A DNA stretch of 8,333 bases from Candidatus Nanopelagicaceae bacterium (lineage in GTDB: Bacteria > Actinomycetota > Actinomycetes > Nanopelagicales > Nanopelagicaceae), in the NCBI GenBank assembly GCA_947488635.1, contig CANLAY010000036.1, forward strand, positions 1-8,333, written 5' to 3'. Position numbers and translations under genes: made by a program. The notes beneath the pieces were generated by a model. That model was not told the DNA's origin. It ran no database searches and saw nothing but the letters and a program-made list of their open reading frames with translations. Below, piece after piece: positions 1 through 5,896 of this stretch. Position 1 is the first letter of the stretch; each line of letters opens with the position of its first letter.

Positions 1-6
1 AGCAAA

Positions 7-822
7 ATGCTCACCGGCACATTTTTCAAAGCAGTATTGGTTATTAACGCCTTAATGGTTTTGCTACCCGTCTTCTTCTTATTGAACTCGGCGTTGCGTG
101 AAACAGGTAGTTTTGGCGCAAATCCACTTGAGCTAGCTCGCGATCCAGAATGGAATAACTTCACGCAGGTCTGGGCAGATGGCGAGTTTCCAAACTTCTT
201 GAAGAACTCATTGATCGTTACCTTAGGTTCACTGGTCGTGATTTTAATCTGCGCACTTGGTGCCGGCTTCATTCTGGGGCGCTACCAATTTAAGGGCAAT
301 AGTTTGATTTATGGTTTCGTCCTAACTGGCATGTTGGTACCCGCAAAACTTGCGATCTTGCCGCTATTTATTCAACTAAAGTGGATGAACTTAATCGATT
401 CTCATTTTGGTTTGATTCTGGTTTACGCATCTGGCGCTTTACCTGCGGCAATTTTTATCATGGCTGGTTTCTTCAGATCACTGCCTGCAGATATCGATAG
501 CGCTGCGCGAATTGATGGCGCTTCAGAATTTCAGTTACTGCGATTAGTTCTAGCCCCATTGGTGCGACCAGGTTTAGCGATTGTGGCAATTTACTCAGCG
601 ATTCCGATCTGGAATGACTTCTTCTTGCCCTTGGTATTTCTGCAAAGTCCTGAGAAAAAGACGATCATGCAAGGTTTAACCCTATTCTTTGGTGAGTATT
701 CCTCTCAATGGGGCGTACTCTTCGCTGGCTTAACTATCGCTGCGCTACCACTCATCATCTTGTACTTACTTCTTTCGGAACAATTTATTAAGGGACTTAC
801 TGCCGGAGCTGTGAAAGGCTAG
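7..822 (+). CDS. Carbohydrate ABC transporter permease (MalG-type, CUT1 family)
   Basis: This is an inner-membrane permease subunit of a sugar importer of the MalG/DasC/NgcG type. It would pair with a second permease, a binding protein and an ATPase, none of which is in the window. The protein has about six hydrophobic segments (roughly residues 7-28, 68-90, 100-122, 133-156, 187-210 and 237-257). Between the fourth and fifth lies the cytoplasmic EAA loop (about 162-190: DSAARIDGAS followed by LAPLVRP), the contact site for the ATPase. The length of 271 residues fits the family. The reading frame stays open to the left edge (two more codons), so the true start could lie upstream; the ATG at 7 is the first one visible. 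The sugar-kinase gene follows after 4 bp, so the two are probably co-transcribed. That neighbour suggests an amino sugar such as N-acetylglucosamine as substrate, but this is inference because permeases of this class are poor guides to specificity. Confidence 0.93.
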   Translation: MLTGTFFKAVLVINALMVLLPVFFLLNSALRETGSFGANPLELARDPEWNNFTQVWADGEFPNFLKNSLIVTLGSLVVILICALGAGFILGRYQFKGNSLIYGFVLTGMLVPAKLAILPLFIQLKWMNLIDSHFGLILVYASGALPAAIFIMAGFFRSLPADIDSAARIDGASEFQLLRLVLAPLVRPGLAIVAIYSAIPIWNDFFLPLVFLQSPEKKTIMQGLTLFFGEYSSQWGVLFAGLTIAALPLIILYLLLSEQFIKGLTAGAVKG

Positions 823-826
823 GGGT

Positions 827-1705
827 ATGAGTTACTTAGGAATAGACGCTGGCGCAACCACTACTAAATGGGCTTTATATGATGGCTCGCAGATTGTGGA
901 TTCAGGAAAATGTGCTGCAATGGATGGCCACATTTATCGACCTGAATCTAAAGCGCGTGCCAACGAAGTACTAACTGAGATCTCAAAGGCATTAAACGGC
1001 GCAGAAATAAGCGGTGTCTTTGCTGGCATCACTGGCGCTGCTTCCGAAGATAGCGCAACGGACCCACTAGGTCAGATTTTTCATAACTATTTTCCAAATG
1101 CAAAAGTTCGCATTGTTCACGATATTGAGTTGGCATATTACGCAAACTTTGAAGTTGGTGAAGGAATTCTGCTTTATGCCGGCACTGGTTCAGTTGCGAT
1201 GTATATCGATGATGAAGCTGGCCCAGTTCGCGCAGGTGGGTGGGGTTACCTTTTAGGTGATGAAGGTGCAGCTTTTTGGATTGGTCGCGAATCAATTCGC
1301 TGGGTATTAGCTGGTCTTGATACTGGCGAAGAAGTCGAACCGGATTCGCTAAGTGATGTGATCTTAAAAGAGATCGGTGCAACTAATTGGGATGGGATCA
1401 AAGCATTTGTATATTCCAGCGAACGATCAGAAATTGCCAAATTAGCCGCAACTGTTGGTCGATTAGCAGATGCAGGAAATACTGATGCTCAAGGAATTAT
1501 TTTTGAGGCGAGTCAATTCTTAATTGCTTTGGTGCATCAACTCGATACTCAAATAGATAATGCACCACGAATTGTGATTGCTGGGGGAGTCTGCCAAGAA
1601 GGATCATTCCTGGCAAAAGCGTTACGCTCATTTTTCAGTGAGCGAATTAGTATTTCTGATTGCGATATTGCTCAGCGTGCAGCTGAGTTAGCCCAAGATA
1701 TTTAG
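827..1705 (+). CDS. N-acetylglucosamine kinase-like sugar kinase (BadF/BadG/BcrA/BcrD ATPase family)
   Basis: Cytoplasmic kinase of the ASKHA fold that probably phosphorylates an imported amino sugar with ATP. The visible motifs are: phosphate-1 loop GIDAGATTTKWA (residues 5-16), a likely catalytic aspartate in VHDIELA (D99), phosphate-2 loop YAGTGS (117-122), the family block GGWGYLLGDEGAAFWIG (137-153), and an adenosine-site motif IVIAGGV (249-255). The GGWG...GDEG block and the aspartate placement resemble the human NAGK class more than ROK kinases, which have a different zinc-binding signature. The length of 292 residues is typical. The start at 827 is 4 bp after the permease stop; GAAAGG at 813-818, inside the permease end, can serve as a ribosome binding site. 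The stop directly abuts the convergent radA stop. N-acetylglucosamine is the best guess for the substrate. Glucosamine or another hexosamine is possible, and some members of this family are not sugar kinases. Confidence 0.88.
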   Translation: MSYLGIDAGATTTKWALYDGSQIVDSGKCAAMDGHIYRPESKARANEVLTEISKALNGAEISGVFAGITGAASEDSATDPLGQIFHNYFPNAKVRIVHDIELAYYANFEVGEGILLYAGTGSVAMYIDDEAGPVRAGGWGYLLGDEGAAFWIGRESIRWVLAGLDTGEEVEPDSLSDVILKEIGATNWDGIKAFVYSSERSEIAKLAATVGRLADAGNTDAQGIIFEASQFLIALVHQLDTQIDNAPRIVIAGGVCQEGSFLAKALRSFFSERISISDCDIAQRAAELAQDI

Positions 1706-3070
1706 CTACTCTGCGATTTTTACGCGCTGCAGTGCTTGATCTAGCCGAGAAACTTCGTAAATTTCCATACCGGCAATTTTCACATCAGAACCAACTGGCA
1801 CCAGAGCGCGTTTGAAACCTAAGCGATGTGCTTCGGCCAGGCGGCGCGATACGCCACTGACTTTACGGATTTCACCAGCTAAACCGACTTCGCCAATAGC
1901 TACTAAATCAGCAGGTAAAGCAAGGGCTTTAGCAGCCGATGCCACAGCTAGAGCAAGGGCTAAATCAGCAGCTGGCTCAGACATTTTCATACCGCCCACT
2001 GTTGCGGCATAAACATCGCGACCGCCAATGCGGACATTTGCGCGAAGCTCAAGAACTGCCAAAGTCATAGAAGTTCGAGCTGAATCTAAACCGCTAGTTA
2101 CGCGACGGGCATTACCGAAATCATTTTCACGACCTTGCGAAACCAGCGCTTGAATTTCGGCTAAAAGTGGCCGGCGGCCTTCAAGCGTGACTGTCACACA
2201 AGTACCAGGAACTGGTTCGGCATGGCGTGAAGTAAAGAGACCAGTTGGATCTAAAACACTTTCAATGCCAGTATCACTTAGATCAAAACAACCTACTTCA
2301 TCGCTAGCACCAAATCTATTTTTGATGGCTCGAATTAAACGTAACCGAGAATGACGTTCGCCTTCGAACTGCAGAACCACATCAACAATATGTTCGAGCA
2401 TGCGCGGGCCAGCAATAGAACCATCTTTTGTAACGTGACCAACTAATAGCAAAGTTATATCGCGGTCTTTACAAATACGTATTAGTGCGCCAGCAACTTC
2501 GCGCACTTGCGTTACGCCACCTGGAGCACCATCGGCTGCGCTAGACCCAATAGTTTGAATTGAGTCGATAATTAATAGTTGTGGTTTTACTTCATCGATA
2601 TGTGTGATTACAGCGCCCAGATCAGTTTCAGAGGCTAGCCATAGCTTTGGATCAATGGCGTTGATGCGTTCGGCGCGTAAGCGAACCTGGGAGGCTGATT
2701 CTTCGCCACTTATATATAGCGCTGGAATATTATTTTTTGCGGTTTGTGCTGCAACTGAAAGCAAGAGTGTTGATTTTCCGACACCTGGTTCGCCCGCTAA
2801 TAAAATTGCAGCTCCGGGAACTAAGCCACCACCTAATACGCGATCGAGCTCAGATACCCCAGTTGGTTTGGCACTTGCGGCAGATAAATCAACATCTCCA
2901 ATTGGAGTTGCTGAGTGCGTCACTCGACCAGCAACTAGCGATAGTTTTTTAGGTGCAGCAATCTCTTCAACGCTGCCCCAAGCCTGACATTCACCGCAGC
3001 GGCCAACCCATTTCTGCGAAGTCCAGCCACATTCGGCGCACTTAAAGGGGTCTTTTTCTACCTTGGCCAT
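1706..3070 (-). CDS. radA: DNA repair protein RadA (Sms), branch-migration ATPase
   Basis: RadA processes recombination intermediates: it is a RecA-like, DnaB-like ATPase that drives branch migration with RecA. All family hallmarks are present in order: an N-terminal C4 zinc finger (C11, C14, C25, C28), a Walker A motif GEPGVGKST (93-101), a Walker B-like LLIIDSIQT (165-173), the RadA-specific KNRFG motif (250-254), and a C-terminal Lon-protease-like domain (about 300-454) ending in the EVGLAGEIRKV stretch (394-404). At 454 residues it is full length for the family. The ATG at 3070 places the zinc finger at the expected distance. The cysteine-rich hypothetical gene ends 16 bp upstream on the same strand, so the two probably share a transcript. 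TAGGGT 6 nt before the ATG may act as a weak ribosome site or as a -10 for a second, leaderless start. The gene ends flush against the convergent sugar kinase. Confidence 0.97.
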   Translation of the reverse strand: MAKVEKDPFKCAECGWTSQKWVGRCGECQAWGSVEEIAAPKKLSLVAGRVTHSATPIGDVDLSAASAKPTGVSELDRVLGGGLVPGAAILLAGEPGVGKSTLLLSVAAQTAKNNIPALYISGEESASQVRLRAERINAIDPKLWLASETDLGAVITHIDEVKPQLLIIDSIQTIGSSAADGAPGGVTQVREVAGALIRICKDRDITLLLVGHVTKDGSIAGPRMLEHIVDVVLQFEGERHSRLRLIRAIKNRFGASDEVGCFDLSDTGIESVLDPTGLFTSRHAEPVPGTCVTVTLEGRRPLLAEIQALVSQGRENDFGNARRVTSGLDSARTSMTLAVLELRANVRIGGRDVYAATVGGMKMSEPAADLALALAVASAAKALALPADLVAIGEVGLAGEIRKVSGVSRRLAEAHRLGFKRALVPVGSDVKIAGMEIYEVSRLDQALQRVKIAE

Positions 3071-3076
3071 AACTAA

Positions 3077-3082
3077 ACCCTA
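3077..3082 (-). promoter_or_regulatory. Possible -10 element (TAGGGT) or weak Shine-Dalgarno for radA
   Basis: Read on the - strand, the 16-bp gap before radA contains TAGGGT, then six bases, then the ATG. TANNNT at this distance is what a leaderless actinobacterial start would show, with transcription beginning at or next to the A of the ATG. The same bases include AGGG, which could instead pair weakly with 16S rRNA. No clear -35 is visible. The two readings cannot be separated from the sequence alone. Confidence 0.35.
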
Positions 3083-3086
3083 GATG

Positions 3087-3911
3087 CTAGGACTGACTTT
3101 TTTCTTTCCGCGCCTGCAAAGTTGCTGGATGTTGTATAACGAATAGAGGTAGTGAACGTGCTTGCGCGGCTCTAATTCCCTCAACGCGTGCATCACAGAG
3201 TTTGGCCAGAATGTCATAGGCATCTTGTCCCATAAGCGCGATTAACTCTGCACGATTAGATAGATAAACCGGTTGGGTTCCAACATGAGCATCAGAATTT
3301 CTGGTGCAGTACCAATCAAAATCTTCACCGCCATCGCCCCAAGCAAGTCGCTCATATTCGCCCAGCACGGTAATTGAATATGTTCGCTCGCCAACTTCGC
3401 GTGATTCAAAGGAACGACGCATCGGCAATTGCCAACAAACATCCGGTTTAGTATCAACAAAATGCTTATTTTCTTTTAATGCAAGATGATGGAGTGCGCA
3501 ACCAAAAGAACCTGTATATCCAGGAGCTTCGTGACCTTTCCGATTTAAGAAAATGCAAGATTCTTCAACTTTTCGAGTTTTGCGTTCATTATCTTCATCG
3601 ATCTCGGAAATTCGTAATAATCCGCCCGGCTTTTTTGGTTGGGCAACATCGAAGTACTGCCACATGTCTCTGGTTAACAGAGAGGCAGCGCGTTGGGTGC
3701 GGGCTTCGTCTTCGGCATCTGAATACATTGCGCCTTCAGTACAACAACCATCATTTGGGCGATCTGCAAATACACCTTTACAGCCATCGCCATAAATACA
3801 GGTCCAATGTGAAGTTAACCAAGTGAGATCACACTTAAAGATCTCTTCGTCATCGTTCGGGTCAACAAACTCGACCCAATCGCGTGCAAAACCTGCTTTT
3901 ACTTCGGACAT
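3087..3911 (-). CDS. Conserved actinobacterial cysteine-rich protein of unknown function, upstream of radA
   Basis: I do not know a function for this protein. It is soluble (no signal peptide or membrane segment), acidic near the N-terminus, and has 274 residues. It carries ten cysteines: C27, C38, C44, C56, C57, C119, C138, C159, C202 and C239. The N-terminal block reads FKCDLTWL, then WTCIYGDGCKG, then DGCCTEGAMYSD (about residues 25-65). A second cluster follows in SCIFLNRKGHEAPGYTGSFGCALHHLA (split here as SCIF at 118-121 and FGCALHHLA at 136-144) and in VCWQLP (158-163). This spacing, with several histidines (H127, H141, H142, H150), suggests bound zinc or an iron-sulphur cluster, loosely like the YkgJ/DUF3109-type chelating families. 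From memory, similar proteins with the same N-terminal block occur across Actinobacteria. The stop is 16 bp before radA, so they form a likely operon. The ATG at 3911 is supported by a TANNNT 8 nt upstream. Confidence 0.85.
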   Translation of the reverse strand: MSEVKAGFARDWVEFVDPNDDEEIFKCDLTWLTSHWTCIYGDGCKGVFADRPNDGCCTEGAMYSDAEDEARTQRAASLLTRDMWQYFDVAQPKKPGGLLRISEIDEDNERKTRKVEESCIFLNRKGHEAPGYTGSFGCALHHLALKENKHFVDTKPDVCWQLPMRRSFESREVGERTYSITVLGEYERLAWGDGGEDFDWYCTRNSDAHVGTQPVYLSNRAELIALMGQDAYDILAKLCDARVEGIRAAQARSLPLFVIQHPATLQARKEKSQS

Positions 3912-3919
3912 AGAGGTTG

Positions 3920-3925
3920 AGCCTA
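3920..3925 (-). promoter_or_regulatory. Candidate -10 (TAGGCT) of a leaderless promoter for the cysteine-rich gene and radA
   Basis: On the - strand, TAGGCT is followed by eight bases and then the ATG at 3911, which gives the geometry expected for a leaderless mRNA. It lies in the 61-bp divergent region shared with proC. No convincing -35 hexamer is seen and no purine-rich ribosome site precedes the ATG. The call therefore rests on position and the TANNNT match only. Confidence 0.4.
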
Positions 3926-3960
3926 TGCGTAATTACCAAAAAGCGCACATCGCGAACAGG

Positions 3961-3966
3961 TACGAT
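3961..3966 (+). promoter_or_regulatory. Candidate -10 (TACGAT) of a leaderless promoter for proC
   Basis: TACGAT matches TANNNT, is close to TATAAT, and sits exactly six bases before the ATG at 3973. This implies a transcript beginning at or next to the start codon. There is no good Shine-Dalgarno sequence and no recognisable -35 at the usual spacing. The position also supports 3973 over the in-frame upstream ATGs at 3823 and 3925, since the element would lie inside those longer versions. Confidence 0.5.
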
Positions 3967-3972
3967 TGCGAG

Positions 3973-4764
3973 ATGAAAACCGCGGTAATAGGTGCTGGAA
4001 ATATGGGCGAGGCGTTAATCGCTGGCCTGATTGCTTATGGTGAAACCCCTACCAATATTGCGGTTTGCGAGAAGCGGACAGAACGTGCGGTTGAACTAAC
4101 TGGCCGATATGGAATTTTGATTGCTGAAATTGCAGATAGCGTGCGAGATGCCGATGTCGTTCTCTTGGTTGTAAAACCTCAAGACATGGCCTCGGTTTTG
4201 GCCGAAGTTGGAAGCGCAATTAACCCAGCTGCAGTAGTAGTTAGTTTTGCTGCAGGTAAAAAGCTTGATTTCATCGCTAATAATTTAGGAAAACCGAACT
4301 CGGTTATTCGCGTGATGCCAAATACTGCAACCATGGTTGGTGCCGGAATGGCCGCAATCTCACTTGGTACTGGCGTGACATCAGCGCAACTTGAATTTGT
4401 ATCTGGGTTTCTAGCTAAGTCTGGTCAAGTTGTTGAAGTAGCCGAAGAGTTGCAAGATGCTGTCACCGCAACTAGCGGCTCTGGTCCTGCCTATTTCTTT
4501 GCATTTGTCGAAGCTATGGTTGCCGGCGCAAAGGAACTTGGCTTGAGTTCGGAGGTTGCAACTCAACTAACAGTTCAGACTTTAGTTGGAGCGGCCAAAC
4601 TTTTGGCTGAGAGCGGTAAATCTGCAACCGAACTTCGTGAAAATGTGACAAGTCCTAACGGCACCACCGCTGCTGCTCTAGATTCCTTTAGTGATGGTGA
4701 TTTAACAGAGTTAGTCGCGAAGTCAATGAAGGCAGCTCGTGATCGCTCAATCGAATTAGCTTAA
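3973..4764 (+). CDS. proC: Pyrroline-5-carboxylate reductase (ProC)
   Basis: Catalyses the last step of proline synthesis, the NAD(P)H-dependent reduction of 1-pyrroline-5-carboxylate to proline, in the cytoplasm. From the ATG at 3973 the protein has 263 residues and opens with the Rossmann nucleotide site MKTAVIGAGNMG (GAGNMG at 7-12), as ProC proteins normally do. VVKPQ (66-70), RVMPNTA (113-119), SGSGPAY (168-174) and the family signature TSPNGTT (226-232, usually SPGGTT) follow in order. Longer in-frame versions starting at 3823 or 3925 would add an unrelated N-terminal extension overlapping the divergent gene or its promoter, so I reject them. A TANNNT hexamer six bases upstream fits a leaderless start. 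The next gene, for a secreted protein, begins immediately after the TAA, so the two are likely co-transcribed. Confidence 0.96.
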   Translation: MKTAVIGAGNMGEALIAGLIAYGETPTNIAVCEKRTERAVELTGRYGILIAEIADSVRDADVVLLVVKPQDMASVLAEVGSAINPAAVVVSFAAGKKLDFIANNLGKPNSVIRVMPNTATMVGAGMAAISLGTGVTSAQLEFVSGFLAKSGQVVEVAEELQDAVTATSGSGPAYFFAFVEAMVAGAKELGLSSEVATQLTVQTLVGAAKLLAESGKSATELRENVTSPNGTTAAALDSFSDGDLTELVAKSMKAARDRSIELA

Positions 4765-5895
4765 ATGTTTCGAAAGTTTACGGCACTACTTAGCGCCTTA
4801 CTTATTGTTTCGAATACTCCGCTAGCAGCTGCCCCGGTAATCCCATTAACCATCGTAAGAGCGATACCGATGGATCAAGATATTGCTGGAATGTTAGTCG
4901 GCGATGCCGCTATCTATTTATTTGGAAATACTCCAACCGGTGGTTATGTAACTGCGCTTAACAAAGATGGCTCTGAGAAATGGATGCACAGCTTCTCTGA
5001 CCTAAGAGCTTTCACGATTTCAGCTGGCGCACTAGATGCCAGTGGAGATATCTGGTTAGCAGGTGCTTCTGCCGCCCCGATCGCGATTGCCGGTGCTGCT
5101 AACCCATCACCGACAGCTGCGAATCCTGATGGCGTGGTAATCGGTGATGAAGGCGCAATTCGCCCTGATTTGAATAACTTAACCCTCTGGAAAGTAAGCA
5201 GTGCGGGAAGTGGCGCCGGTAGATATGAGCTACCACTTACTGCGCCAGTCCTGCCGACTTCATTGAACGTTAATAAAAGCGGAATTTCAATAGTTGCTTG
5301 GCAGTCCGCTGGCTCAATGTTTGTAATGGCAGATTTATTAGGAAAATTTGGCAAACCACTACGAGTAGGCAAAACAACTACAACTGTAGATAAAGTGATT
5401 CGAAACAGTGATGGCACCAGTATTTTGCTCGGTAGCGGCACCGAACTATTTTTAGGAAATAAAGCTATTGGAGTTCGTGATGGTCTAATTGTAAAAGTTG
5501 ATGCAACACCCAAGATTGTGCAATCAATAAGAAGTGGCGAAAAAGGGGCTACTAGAAATTGGGCAAGTGCTACATCTTCACTTCTATTCGGCGGCTACTT
5601 AAAGAGTAAAACTACCTCTCTTGCCACGATTACTAAGTTTGGAGCAACTTTGAAACCAACTTGGACAGTTAGATATAAAGCAACCTCAAGTGCAACTGTT
5701 GCTAATGGAGCCAGTTCAACAACTTATGCTGCGTATGAAAATGCGGGTTCTGGAACGCTACAAACATTTGATAAGAGTGGAAAGGTTCTTGCAACCAACT
5801 CATTCTTAGGTCAACCGATTTCGGTGGAATTTAATAAAACTTTTGGTCTCTATGTTTACACCGGCAGTTCCATTTACAGCTTACCTACCAAGTAG
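4765..5895 (+). CDS. Secreted beta-propeller-like protein of unknown function
   Basis: An exported protein of 376 residues whose function I do not recognise. The N-terminus is a classical signal peptide: basic MFRK, a hydrophobic core, and a small-residue cleavage region near LAAA-PV (about residue 22-23). The mature part is almost all short beta-strands arranged as repeats of 'X-X-hydrophobic-hydrophobic-G ... hydrophobic-strand-D/G-K-x-G'. Blade-like units can be seen at about 48-77, 89-156, 168-200, 213-254, 270-303, 317-346 and 359-373; examples are VTALNKDGSEKW, ATITKFGATLKPTW and LQTFDKSGKVLA. This points to a roughly seven-bladed propeller of the PQQ/SBBP kind. The second unit carries an Ala/Pro-rich insert (about 106-137). 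There are no cysteines and no cell-wall anchor. The start codon follows the proC stop with no gap and no clear ribosome site, so translation is probably coupled. The stop lies 1 bp from the convergent metalloprotease gene. Confidence 0.8.
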   Translation: MFRKFTALLSALLIVSNTPLAAAPVIPLTIVRAIPMDQDIAGMLVGDAAIYLFGNTPTGGYVTALNKDGSEKWMHSFSDLRAFTISAGALDASGDIWLAGASAAPIAIAGAANPSPTAANPDGVVIGDEGAIRPDLNNLTLWKVSSAGSGAGRYELPLTAPVLPTSLNVNKSGISIVAWQSAGSMFVMADLLGKFGKPLRVGKTTTTVDKVIRNSDGTSILLGSGTELFLGNKAIGVRDGLIVKVDATPKIVQSIRSGEKGATRNWASATSSLLFGGYLKSKTTSLATITKFGATLKPTWTVRYKATSSATVANGASSTTYAAYENAGSGTLQTFDKSGKVLATNSFLGQPISVEFNKTFGLYVYTGSSIYSLPTK

Positions 5896-5896
5896 T

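Noticed and set aside
1029..1440. Two overlapping - strand open frames inside the sugar kinase gene
   Set aside because: Both are antisense to a gene with clear kinase motifs and show no domain or signal of their own.
1724..1735. Near-palindrome GCGCTGCAGTGC near the end of radA
   Set aside because: It lies within the coding sequence, has a mismatch, and has no loop or T-tract. Chance is the simplest explanation.
3479..3826. A 115-codon + strand open frame opposite the cysteine-rich gene
   Set aside because: It is antisense to a convincing gene, has a composition unlike its neighbours, and lacks a plausible start signal.
3823..3972. Longer proC starts at 3823 or 3925
   Set aside because: They would put about 50 or 16 residues before the Rossmann motif that normally opens ProC. 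The longer one overlaps the divergent coding region, and both would include the candidate proC -10 element.
4944..5513. A 189-codon open frame on the - strand inside the secreted propeller gene
   Set aside because: The translation has no recognisable motif, while the + strand frame gives a signal peptide and ordered repeats. It is a shadow of the real gene.
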